DNA of 6,479 nt from positions 1 through 6,479 of the forward strand of contig JASBVU010000109.1 of assembly GCA_029960905.1 (NCBI GenBank), in the 5' to 3' direction. Under the pieces are notes generated by a model. That model searched no databases and was not told the origin of the DNA. It was given only the letters and a program-made list of their open reading frames with translations. A program made the translations under genes and the position numbers. Shown here in pieces: positions 1-6,136 of this stretch. Every line of letters begins with the position of its first letter. The stretch's first letter is position 1. The DNA is from Thermoanaerobacterium sp. Its GTDB lineage: Bacteria; Bacillota; Thermoanaerobacteria; Thermoanaerobacterales; Thermoanaerobacteraceae.

Positions 1-1653
1 TGCATCAATAGGAGCAGGTTCAGTATATAAAATATCAAAATCTATATCAAGAGAAACTTCAATTGCTTGGGTACCCACTAACAATTGAACTTTGTTTAAA
101 CTATTTTCTATCCTTTCTCTGTCCTTTAAAACAAATCGTGAATGCAGAAGAACACTTTTATCAGTGTATTTTTTTAATTCATTATAAATTTTTTGTGCAC
201 GATCAACTGTATTGCAAACAATAAGAACTTTTTTATCTTCTTTTATGTCTTTAATTATTCTGCTTATATTGGAAAAAGCATCTCCTCCAATAACAGAAAC
301 TTTGTGTCTTGCAATTGCTTTAATTTCTTCTTTATTCGGCTCAATTAGGCTTTCTATATTTAATTCTTTCATGAAAAGTTTTTTCAAAAATTCCGGCAAA
401 GTAGCTGACATAATAAAAATTTCCGCTTTATATTCTTCTTTCAAGTATTTTAAGCTTTCCAGTATTAAGGCAGTCGTATGTGGATCATAACTATGTACTT
501 CATCCACAATAAAAAGTCCGCCAGCCATTTCTCCTATATGCTGTTCAAATCCAGTAACGCTAAAAAAGTATTTTAATATTTGAAATGGAGTCAATACTTT
601 ATATGGTTTAAAAATTTTTTTAGATAAATCATATTTTGTTTTAGCCTTATTTACAGCATCAAAATAATCTTCTCCTGATTTCGCAAACTCTTTATATAGA
701 AAATAAAAAGCCTTCCCATGAAGCAAAGCCACATTTTCATCTCCAAAAGAATTTTTTAGCCGATTGTACATAGCATTAATACTTGCAGTATAAGGCAATA
801 CATAAAATACCCTTTTTCCCTTTGATTTATTTTGATTGTAATTGCTCCACAATAGAGAAGCTTCAGTCTTCCCATACCCAGTTGGTGCAATTAAAACAGC
901 AGATCCTTTTGTATTCATAGCTTTTAATTGAGTATCTTTATATTTGTCAAACTTAAACAATACTTCCATATCTGAAATTGCTTTTATTATTTCTTCCTGA
1001 GAAGCTGATGATAAATGGTCACAAGCAGTCAAAAATCCTCTTAAAAATAACTTCCTTTTATTTTTCACGACTTTTTTATCTTCATAATTATTTAAGTACT
1101 CTTTAACAGCAAAGTAAAAAGCATCCTGTATTTCTTCAATAGATTGTACCTGTTTTAATCTAATTTCATATCCCAAATATTCTTTGCTCCACTCTGGCGC
1201 CTCGCCTATCATATACTGCAAATACTTTATGTTACCATCTAATTCTTTCAACCTTTTTATATAATTATCCTTTCCCGATATCGTCAAAGTAGAATAACTT
1301 TCCTGCAGTTCGTATAAATCTCTATGATGTGTGATAATCGCAAGAGCTATATCTTTTCTCACATCATCATGATAAGGAAGGCATGAGATAAAGCCTGCTG
1401 ATATTATCTCATGCCTGTAACCCCATGGCTTTCCTTCTTTTAGCATCCTTTGAAATCCTTCCGCCGCCTTCCCAAAATCGTGCAAAAATATTGCTATAAA
1501 TAAGTACTCGTAAAATTTTTCTTCATTGCAAATCTCAACAACTTCTGGGTAGGCATTTTTTAGACTTTTGAAAACCTGAAGCGCATTTTGTGTATGTTGA
1601 ATAAGTGTTTCTTCTCCATATTTGCTACTTTTGGCTAATATTTTCTTGCCCAT
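1..1653 (-). CDS. cas3: Cas3 HD nuclease-helicase, type I-B (3' end beyond window)
   Basis: Effector nuclease-helicase of type I CRISPR-Cas: recruited by Cascade to the R-loop, it unwinds and degrades target DNA. 551 codons are visible and open with no frameshift; the C-terminus lies off the left edge. The N-terminal HD domain shows H20 (QHT), H58-D59 (LHDFGK), H81 (YRHE), H109-H110 (THH) and the conserved ACDHLSSA segment (D212, H213). The helicase follows: Walker A APTGYGKT (256-263, K262), DEVH box (384-387), SAT (416-418) and motif V (VGTQAIEVSLDID, from about 526). Motif VI and the C-terminal domain are missing; Cas3 proteins of this type are usually 700-800 residues. The ATG at 1653 is chosen because GGGGAG lies 9 bases upstream and it is the first ATG in this frame before the HD domain. 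It overlaps the 3' end of cas5 by 29 bases and is last in the visible operon. All nuclease and ATPase motifs in view are intact, so it is probably active. Confidence 0.96.
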   Translation of the reverse strand, partial: MGKKILAKSSKYGEETLIQHTQNALQVFKSLKNAYPEVVEICNEEKFYEYLFIAIFLHDFGKAAEGFQRMLKEGKPWGYRHEIISAGFISCLPYHDDVRKDIALAIITHHRDLYELQESYSTLTISGKDNYIKRLKELDGNIKYLQYMIGEAPEWSKEYLGYEIRLKQVQSIEEIQDAFYFAVKEYLNNYEDKKVVKNKRKLFLRGFLTACDHLSSASQEEIIKAISDMEVLFKFDKYKDTQLKAMNTKGSAVLIAPTGYGKTEASLLWSNYNQNKSKGKRVFYVLPYTASINAMYNRLKNSFGDENVALLHGKAFYFLYKEFAKSGEDYFDAVNKAKTKYDLSKKIFKPYKVLTPFQILKYFFSVTGFEQHIGEMAGGLFIVDEVHSYDPHTTALILESLKYLKEEYKAEIFIMSATLPEFLKKLFMKELNIESLIEPNKEEIKAIARHKVSVIGGDAFSNISRIIKDIKEDKKVLIVCNTVDRAQKIYNELKKYTDKSVLLHSRFVLKDRERIENSLNKVQLLVGTQAIEVSLDIDFDILYTEPAPIDA

Positions 1654-2272
1654 GTAAATATACTCCCCAATCTAATTCATCATCGTACCAAAAATTATCT
1701 CCATTATATTCGATGAAATCTTTTAAAATATAATACGGTTTAATGCCAATCGCTTCCCTTGGAATAGTATTTGAAAAATACATAGGCAATGCTTGAAGAG
1801 GACCCCAGATGCCTTCCTCTTCAAAAGGTACCACTGTACCGCCCACCCTTTTATTACCATGTTTTTGCATTAAATCTACTTCTTTAACTTCTTCCACCAT
1901 CATCAAATCAGAACTTCTCCCCAAAAGAAGTGGATACTCAGGCTTTTTAAAAATTTCTTTAAAGCTTAAATCGGTCAGATACACATACAAATCTGGATTC
2001 AACAAAAATTCTCTTTTATAAACATTAGATTTTGCACTATTGTCACTTGAAAGCATGTATATGGTTTCTAAATCAACTCCTTTTGCTTCGCTTCTCATCA
2101 CATAACCTACTTTTGTATTTAAAGGTGTTACGTATTCTCCTTTTGCTGCAGAAATAAGTCCATATATAGTAGATACAGGAGGTACTGGCAAAGTAGGCTG
2201 ATACCCTGTTATAAAAATTGGATATCTAAATGACGCAGTCCAACCTACAAGATGCACTCTCAAAACTTTCAT
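1625..2272 (-). CDS. cas5: Cas5 (Cas5t/Cas5b), type I-B Cascade subunit
   Basis: RAMP-fold Cascade subunit that caps the crRNA 5' handle and contacts Cas8 and the first Cas7. The 215 residues fit the family's usual 200-250. The typical Cas5 N-terminal domain is present: a beta strand (MKVLRVHLVGWTASFRYP), then a Q-x-T-x-P-x-P-P-x-S-T-I-x-G-L stretch (about residues 25-39, QPTLPVPPVSTIYGL) leading into an alanine-rich helix with GE. The rest is less conserved, with a glycine-containing loop (RVGGTVVPFEEEG) in the C-terminal half. The ATG at 2272 lies 6 bases after the cas7 stop, and its ribosome binding site covers the last cas7 codons, so translation is probably coupled. The gene ends 29 bases inside cas3. 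Assignment as the Cst-type (Cas5t) variant rests on the N-terminal motif and the neighbours. Confidence 0.93.
   Translation of the reverse strand: MKVLRVHLVGWTASFRYPIFITGYQPTLPVPPVSTIYGLISAAKGEYVTPLNTKVGYVMRSEAKGVDLETIYMLSSDNSAKSNVYKREFLLNPDLYVYLTDLSFKEIFKKPEYPLLLGRSSDLMMVEEVKEVDLMQKHGNKRVGGTVVPFEEEGIWGPLQALPMYFSNTIPREAIGIKPYYILKDFIEYNGDNFWYDDELDWGVYLHGQENISQK
1663..1668 (-). promoter_or_regulatory. Ribosome binding site for cas3, inside cas5
   Basis: GGGGAG on the minus strand, 9 bases before the ATG at 1653. It lies within the coding sequence of cas5, near its 3' end, and supports starting cas3 inside cas5 rather than after it. Confidence 0.7.
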
Positions 2273-2278
2273 GTTGCA

Positions 2279-3295
2279 TCACCTCTTATAAAAGCCACTA
2301 ACCACTTGCTGAAATTTTGACACCGCCTCATTTACTGTTAAAAGATGTACTTTAATATTTTTTAATAACGTATCATTCAGTTCATTAACCATTCGTTTCA
2401 AATCTTCATTGTACTCATCCATAAATCCTTCTCTTTTCCCAATATAAACATCAGAAATAATATTTTCCCTATAATCCACGATAACCTCTTTTAAAGCTTT
2501 TACATTTATGGCAGCTTCTCCCTTGTCATCAACGGCAATATTCATGAATATGTTATTGCCGCAATTTAAAATAGCCAAAACTAAAAATTTTGGAGAAACA
2601 TCTGTCAGATGTGAAGTTTGCTTAGCTCCACCAAATATATAAGGCAGCACTCCTATTAAATCGCTTGCTCTTTTAGCCCTTACTTCCAGTGGTAACGTCA
2701 CAATCTTCCCATCCTCTTCAACAAAACAATTATATTCTTCCCATTCTTTTTTATAAGCCTCTGTTATATTCATATATCCAGTTTTATTTTCACTGCTAAA
2801 TCTACCAACGGAATCCAAATCGAGGGAAAATATTCCTTTTAAAACAGTAGAGTAAAACTCATGTTCATATGGAACAGGATCGCCTTCATGTCTAGCCATG
2901 ACGCCAAAATCATTCACAATATTAACAGGTGTAACAGAAATCAATGGCGAACACTTAAAAGGTGATACTCTTGTCAAAGTTATACCTGATTTTTTCCCTA
3001 TTGCCCGCATATATCCAAACACATCATCATCTGGGTATTTGAAAGGATCGGCTGCTGTAAAGGCTATTTTTGCTTCCCTTTCAATAGGCGATAATTCCCA
3101 ACCAAAAACATTTTCTAATGAACTTCTCATCCAAAACCTAAAAGCTTGTCCCGAAACGTATACATATTCACCTCTACCTCTTCTTATTTTCTTTACAGCA
3201 ATTGTATTTTCTGTCTTAGCTCCAATATCTGGTCCCGCATTATTCAATGCTGAAGCCGGAGCATCTATTAGCATAAAGCCATTTACATTATTCAT
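2279..3295 (-). CDS. cas7: Cas7 (Cst2/DevR family), type I-B Cascade backbone
   Basis: Backbone subunit of Cascade; several copies bind along the crRNA spacer. Length is 338 residues from the ATG at 3295. Cas7/Cst2 features visible: an N-terminal strand and DAPASALNNAG (11-21), a basic segment RRGRGEYVYVSGQAFR (38-53) likely to be in the RNA-binding region, the DDDVFGYMRA motif (89-98), and the conserved FGGAKQTSHLTDVSPKF loop (221-237). No catalytic residues are expected. The open frame continues 6 codons upstream to an ATG at 3313 that directly follows the cas8 stop. A perfect AGGAGG at 3305-3310 would lie inside that extension and sits 9 bases before the ATG at 3295, so the shorter start is preferred. 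The gap to the cas8 stop is then 18 bases, and to cas5 6 bases. Confidence 0.94.
   Translation of the reverse strand: MNNVNGFMLIDAPASALNNAGPDIGAKTENTIAVKKIRRGRGEYVYVSGQAFRFWMRSSLENVFGWELSPIEREAKIAFTAADPFKYPDDDVFGYMRAIGKKSGITLTRVSPFKCSPLISVTPVNIVNDFGVMARHEGDPVPYEHEFYSTVLKGIFSLDLDSVGRFSSENKTGYMNITEAYKKEWEEYNCFVEEDGKIVTLPLEVRAKRASDLIGVLPYIFGGAKQTSHLTDVSPKFLVLAILNCGNNIFMNIAVDDKGEAAINVKALKEVIVDYRENIISDVYIGKREGFMDEYNEDLKRMVNELNDTLLKNIKVHLLTVNEAVSKFQQVVSGFYKR
2280..2285 (-). promoter_or_regulatory. Ribosome binding site for cas5 across the cas7 stop codon
   Basis: GAGGTG, within AGAGGTGAT, lies 7 bases before the cas5 ATG at 2272 and overlaps the last codons and TGA stop of cas7. This arrangement is typical of terminating ribosomes feeding the next gene. 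Confidence 0.75.
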
Positions 3296-3304
3296 AAACC
3301 AATT

Positions 3305-3310
3305 CCTCCT
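3305..3310 (-). promoter_or_regulatory. Ribosome binding site that decides the cas7 start
   Basis: Perfect AGGAGG, 9 bases upstream of the ATG at 3295, immediately after the cas8 stop codon and the out-competed ATG at 3311-3313. If translation began at 3313, these bases would encode Arg-Arg at residues 2-3. A Shine-Dalgarno match this exact is better explained as the signal for 3295. Confidence 0.85.
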
Positions 3311-3313
3311 CAT

Positions 3314-3691
3314 TTAAATCATTTCAATATCTTCATCTTTACTTATAGTCTCATCTTCTTCAACTAAATCCTCTTTTATCTCCTTATCATTATTAATTAA
3401 CCAATCATGTAGTTGTTCATAAAGCCTAAAAATTATGAGATCTTGCGTTTCTCTCCAAGATAAATTTCCCTCAGGGAAAAGATATTTTTCGTATTCATCA
3501 ATGGAAAATAAAGGCTTCTCAAATCCAGCACTTATACGTTCTTTAATTATTAACCGCAAAACATTTCTGAATTCACCATAATTCTTTGCATTCTCAAGTT
3601 GGATAAGTCTTTTAATATTCCCTCTAATTTTTATGACATTAGCAATATCATCAGCAACTTTTTTTATTGTGTCTAATCTTTTAGCTTCCAT
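3314..3691 (-). CDS. cas11: Predicted internal start giving small subunit Cas11b (in frame with cas8b1)
   Basis: An ATG at 3691 (Met335 of Cas8b1) follows AGGAAGTGA (3697-3705), 8 of 9 matches to AGGAGGTGA, with a 5-base GAAAA spacer. Translation from here gives 125 residues in the cas8b1 frame, beginning MEAKRLDTIKKVADDI and predicted to be mainly helical, with a basic N-terminal half and an acidic tail. It is established for several type I-B, I-C and I-D systems that the small subunit Cas11 is made by internal initiation near the 3' end of the large-subunit gene. Its usual size (about 110-140 residues), helical nature and position match. The sequence shows the start signals; that the product is made and joins Cascade is inference. 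No separate cas11 gene is visible. Confidence 0.62.
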   Translation of the reverse strand: MEAKRLDTIKKVADDIANVIKIRGNIKRLIQLENAKNYGEFRNVLRLIIKERISAGFEKPLFSIDEYEKYLFPEGNLSWRETQDLIIFRLYEQLHDWLINNDKEIKEDLVEEDETISKDEDIEMI

Positions 3692-4693
3692 TTTTCTCAC
3701 TTCCTTCATGTAATATTCAAGAAAGCCCCACTTTACTAAAGTTCGCCTCTCATTAGCATCCACAAAATATCTTAAAATTGACTGTCCTCTTAAAAGCCTT
3801 TCATAAACATCATTGTGTAAATTTTTATACTCCTCTTCCTCATCTAAATTAACCTTTTTTGTTGTAAAGTATCCTCTCTTTATGACTTTCTTCCAATTAT
3901 CTTTCTCTTCATGCTGAAGAGCATAAGCCAAAAATTTAAATATCTCATCCGGCATATCATATATTGATAAGTTATCAAGTGGTGGTTGATTAAAATTAGT
4001 AAAATAATATAGTCTTATATTGGTATTTTCCCTATACCACTCTCTTCTATCATAGGTTAGTATAATATCTGTAACCAAATGAAATAAAGCATTTACAGGA
4101 TTTGTGTATCCTTCGTCATTACATCCAGTGTAATTCTTTGTAGCTTTTTGAATATCAATAAATGATTTGCATTTTTTAGCATAAATTTTCTCCACTTCTT
4201 TATTATTTGATTGGAGACATACTAAATTACCGCATTTATAAAAGATAAGCGGAGAAAATTGAATAGCTAAAGCACAAGCAGAACAATAATCAGCTCCACC
4301 CTTACCATAAGAAAAGAAATTTATAAAATCGCTCGTCCCTGTTAAAGGCACTTGAGTTTTTGTAAAATACCTCTTTGAATCTCTTTTTCCACAAGCAATA
4401 CAATTTCCACTATTCCCTAAAACCAAAACTTCAGATAATAACTCATTAAGAAGCTTATCATATTCACCTTTTTTGTCTTTAACACTTGGATTTGTCAATT
4501 TACTATTTGGGAAAATAGAATACATTATCTTATTCCAACTTTTTTGAACATATAAATCTGTTAACTCTGCAAATAAACTTCTTACCTCATAATCCTCTAT
4601 CTCTTCCGGCTTTTCCTTGTCAAGCCATACCAACATGGCGGTTATACCAGCATCCACAAAAGGATTCCCCGTATATGTAAATATATTGTTCAT
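3314..4693 (-). CDS. cas8b1: Cas8b1/Cst1 large subunit, zinc-ribbon type, type I-B
   Basis: Large Cascade subunit, thought to recognise the PAM, help open the target and recruit Cas3. The 459 residues match the Cst1 (CXXC-CXXC) family in layout: N-terminal YTGNPFVDAGITAML motif (about 7-21), then two cysteine pairs C98-I-A-C101 and C137-S-A-C140 expected to bind one zinc, a central helical region, and a C-terminal helical domain (from about 335) ending in a very acidic tail (EEDETISKDEDIEMI). All four cysteines are intact. The ATG at 4693 is chosen because GGGGGTGG is well spaced for it; a TTG one codon upstream is too close. First gene of the visible operon, 18 bases ahead of cas7. The C-terminal helical domain probably also yields a separate small subunit from an internal start (see 3314-3691). 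No cas6 precedes it, unlike many operons of this type. Confidence 0.93.
   Translation of the reverse strand: MNNIFTYTGNPFVDAGITAMLVWLDKEKPEEIEDYEVRSLFAELTDLYVQKSWNKIMYSIFPNSKLTNPSVKDKKGEYDKLLNELLSEVLVLGNSGNCIACGKRDSKRYFTKTQVPLTGTSDFINFFSYGKGGADYCSACALAIQFSPLIFYKCGNLVCLQSNNKEVEKIYAKKCKSFIDIQKATKNYTGCNDEGYTNPVNALFHLVTDIILTYDRREWYRENTNIRLYYFTNFNQPPLDNLSIYDMPDEIFKFLAYALQHEEKDNWKKVIKRGYFTTKKVNLDEEEEYKNLHNDVYERLLRGQSILRYFVDANERRTLVKWGFLEYYMKEVRKMEAKRLDTIKKVADDIANVIKIRGNIKRLIQLENAKNYGEFRNVLRLIIKERISAGFEKPLFSIDEYEKYLFPEGNLSWRETQDLIIFRLYEQLHDWLINNDKEIKEDLVEEDETISKDEDIEMI
3697..3705 (-). promoter_or_regulatory. Internal ribosome binding site within cas8b1
   Basis: AGGAAGTGA, 5 bases before the in-frame ATG at 3691. 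It differs from the ideal AGGAGGTGA at one base and is stronger than the site of cas8b1 itself. It is the main sequence evidence for independent translation of the C-terminal domain. Confidence 0.6.
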
Positions 4694-4698
4694 CAATC

Positions 4699-4707
4699 CA
4701 CCCCCTT
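4699..4707 (-). promoter_or_regulatory. Ribosome binding site for cas8b1
   Basis: AAGGGGGTG on the minus strand, ending 5 bases before the ATG at 4693. A TTG at 4696 is only 2 bases from this site and is therefore not a likely start. Confidence 0.7.
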
Positions 4708-4739
4708 CTAATACATACTCTTACACTTTTACCTTATAT

Positions 4740-4768
4740 ATTCTACAAAACCATCAAAAATCCTCCAA
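4740..4768 (-). promoter_or_regulatory. Weak candidate promoter for the cas operon
   Basis: On the minus strand, TTGGAG (4763-4768), a 17-base spacer and TAGAAT (4740-4745) resemble a sigma-70/SigA promoter with its start about 35-40 bases before cas8b1. In such AT-rich DNA (TATATAAG follows directly) other -10 boxes are possible. It is the best-spaced candidate seen in the 150 bases upstream of cas8b1. Confidence 0.35.
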
Positions 4769-4779
4769 AATTTCCAAGT

Positions 4780-4794
4780 AAAATTTATAATTTT
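4780..4794. repeat. AT-rich inverted repeat in the divergent intergenic region
   Basis: AAAATT-TAT-AATTTT, a perfect 6-base inverted repeat with a 3-base spacer, between the two divergent promoter candidates and just upstream of the putative cas -35. It could be an operator, but such palindromes arise easily in AT-rich DNA, and no second copy was seen. Confidence 0.25.
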
Positions 4795-4841
4795 GATATA
4801 AAAAGTCGAAAGTATAAAACTAAAAGGAACATCGCTTAGTA

Positions 4842-4870
4842 TTGATTTAAAACAATTTTTGTGATACAAT
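4842..4870 (+). promoter_or_regulatory. Promoter for the structured leader and transporter gene
   Basis: TTGATT (4842-4847), exactly 17 bases, then TACAAT (4865-4870), with TG one base before the -10 (an extended -10, TGATACAAT). This is a good vegetative promoter. The expected transcript start is about 4876-4878, which leaves a leader of about 140-145 bases before the ATG at 5021, long enough for a riboswitch. Confidence 0.75.
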
Positions 4871-4898
4871 TCAGTTTAGTTTAATAATTGTTTTTTTC

Positions 4899-4990
4899 GG
4901 TTGAGCAAGATTTTCTTGCTTCAAGATTTTTGGCTTCCAGGGTGGGAAGCTCATCGTCATGATGAGTTTTCTGCCTTTTTATTTTTTATT
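4899..4990 (+). promoter_or_regulatory. Structured leader RNA, candidate Na+-I riboswitch (DUF1646 RNA motif)
   Basis: Three stem-loops in a row lie in the untranslated leader. Stem 1 is TTGAGCAAGA (4901-4910) with TCTTGCTTCAA (4914-4924), 10 pairs with one bulged T. Stem 2 is GGCTTCC (4932-4938) with GGAAGCT (4945-4951), loop AGGGTG. Stem 3 is CTCATC (4950-4955) with GATGAG (4961-4966), loop GTCAT. Stems 2 and 3 share two bases, and a longer version of stem 3 would break stem 2. A pyrimidine tract CCTTTTTATTTTTT (4974-4987) follows and could pair with the ribosome binding site. The DUF1646 RNA motif, characterised as a Na+-sensing riboswitch class, is known upstream of genes of the family found here, so sodium control of an exporter is the leading idea. 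I could not check it base by base against the published consensus. Another ion-sensing class or an unclassified leader remains possible. Confidence 0.55.
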
Positions 4991-5007
4991 ACATGGACAA
5001 AATAAAG

Positions 5008-5016
5008 AAAGGTGAT
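5008..5016 (+). promoter_or_regulatory. Ribosome binding site of the transporter gene
   Basis: AAAGGTGAT, with GGTG ending 6 bases before the ATG at 5021. An in-frame GTG at 5012 lies inside this site and is therefore not the start. The upstream tract CCTTTTT (4974-4980) is complementary to AAGAAAGG (5005-5012, one G-U pair and one end mismatch) and could mask it. Confidence 0.75.
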
Positions 5017-5020
5017 TTAC

Positions 5021-6073
5021 ATGATTAACGCTATTTTGTTTGCAATACTATTAATAATACTGACAGTACCTTTTTTTGTAAAGGCAATAGAAGATAATAT
5101 TGAGTATTTTCTATTTGCTATGGGCATCATCGCAGTTACCGTATCAGGGGCAATGTCGCTTGATCTTTTATCACATATATTAAAAAACCATCTTTTGTAC
5201 ATTATAACGGCTGCCGTCTTTATCAGCGGACTTTTATTTGAAATTTTTAAAATCAAAATCAAAGAATTCGTAAAATCAATTTTAAATCATATATCGCTTA
5301 AAATTTTTGTTTTTATGTTAATAGTCGTATTAGGACTTACATCAAGTATTATAACTGCGATTGTTGCTTCATTAGTTTTAGTTGAAATAGTTCACATCTT
5401 GCCAATACATCATAAAGACAAAGTCGTCATCACTGTAATCGCATGCCTTTCAATTGGCTTAGGGGCAGCATTGACACCTGTAGGAGAGCCTTTATCCACA
5501 TTGGTAATCTCAACTTTGAAAAAAGACTTCTTCTACCTTCTAAGAACGATTGGCATTTACATCGTACCTGCAATTTTTGTAATGGGTATTTTAGGCGCCT
5601 TTTACGTAAATAGATTTGCAGATAATGCGAAACCAAAGCAAGAGGAAGAATATTTTAAAGAAGAAGAAATGGAAATTAGGCAAATAGAAAATATTAAGTT
5701 TATCGTCATCCGCTCAATAAAAATCTTCATATTTTTATTAGCTTTAGAACTTTTAAGTGCCGGATTTAAGCCGTTGGTTGACAACTATGTAATGCACATG
5801 AACGTTCGACTTTTATACTGGGTAAATATGATTTCAGCAGTATTAGACAATGCCACATTAGCAGCAGCGGAAATAAGCCCTGCAATGGATCCTGAGCACA
5901 TCCGCGCTATTCTAATGGGACTTTTAATAAGCGGTGGCATGTTGATACCCGGAAATATACCAAATATTATATCAGCAGGGAAGCTGGAAATAAAAAGCAA
6001 AGAGTGGGCCAAAATAGGGATTCCTATTTCCATGGCAGTTTTAGTTGTTTGCTATATATTTGTTTTCATTTAG
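5021..6073 (+). CDS. DUF1646-family membrane ion transporter (ArsB/NhaD-like)
   Basis: Inner-membrane protein of 350 residues that resembles the DUF1646 family, related to ArsB/NhaD-type ion transporters. Its likely job is cation (Na+ and/or Li+)/proton exchange, inferred from family and leader rather than shown. About ten hydrophobic segments are visible (near 2-20, 29-48, 57-77, 95-123, 134-162, 172-195, 225-247, 263-283, 294-319, 331-350), with a charged cytoplasmic-type loop at 200-224 rich in Lys and Glu. Two halves carry likely ion-path motifs: GLGAALTPVGEP (146-157) in the first, and DNATLAAAEI (276-285) plus GGMLIPGNIPNI (305-316) in the second. This repeats the layout of broken helices in that superfamily. 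The start at 5021 is set by the ribosome binding site. Single gene, closed by the terminator at 6092, transcribed divergently from the cas operon. Confidence 0.8.
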   Translation: MINAILFAILLIILTVPFFVKAIEDNIEYFLFAMGIIAVTVSGAMSLDLLSHILKNHLLYIITAAVFISGLLFEIFKIKIKEFVKSILNHISLKIFVFMLIVVLGLTSSIITAIVASLVLVEIVHILPIHHKDKVVITVIACLSIGLGAALTPVGEPLSTLVISTLKKDFFYLLRTIGIYIVPAIFVMGILGAFYVNRFADNAKPKQEEEYFKEEEMEIRQIENIKFIVIRSIKIFIFLLALELLSAGFKPLVDNYVMHMNVRLLYWVNMISAVLDNATLAAAEISPAMDPEHIRAILMGLLISGGMLIPGNIPNIISAGKLEIKSKEWAKIGIPISMAVLVVCYIFVFI

Positions 6074-6091
6074 CTGCTTCTAATATTCACC

Positions 6092-6125
6092 AAAAAAGGT
6101 ATGCTAAAGTCAAGCATACCTTTTT
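6092..6125. terminator. Bidirectional intrinsic terminator between convergent genes
   Basis: Stem GGTATGCT (6098-6105) with AGCATACC (6113-6120), 8 perfect pairs and a 7-base loop AAAGTCA. It is flanked by AAAAAA on the left and TTTTT on the right, which extend the pairing and give a U-tract on both strands. It lies 18 bases after the transporter stop and 11 bases beyond the stop of the convergent gene, so it can end both transcripts. Confidence 0.9.
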
Positions 6126-6136
6126 CTTATCGTTTA

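Noticed and set aside
212..490. Plus-strand open frame of 92 codons over cas3
   Set aside because: Lies antisense to the helicase region, which has intact DEVH and SAT motifs; no ribosome binding site or family resemblance. It is a shadow.
2898..3317. Plus-strand open frame of 139 codons over cas7
   Set aside because: Antisense to a clearly conserved Cas7 gene; the hydrophobic translation reflects the complementary codon composition.
4694..4696. TTG start one codon before the cas8b1 ATG
   Set aside because: Too close to the ribosome binding site, and an ATG follows directly with good spacing.
4950..4987. Intrinsic terminator in the transporter leader
   Set aside because: Stem 3 is followed by TTTTCTGCC before the longer T-tract. 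The stem is moderate and the U-run is interrupted, so it is not listed as a terminator, though conditional termination cannot be excluded.
5012..5020. GTG start three codons upstream of the transporter ATG
   Set aside because: The GTG is part of the Shine-Dalgarno sequence AAAGGTGAT that serves the ATG at 5021.
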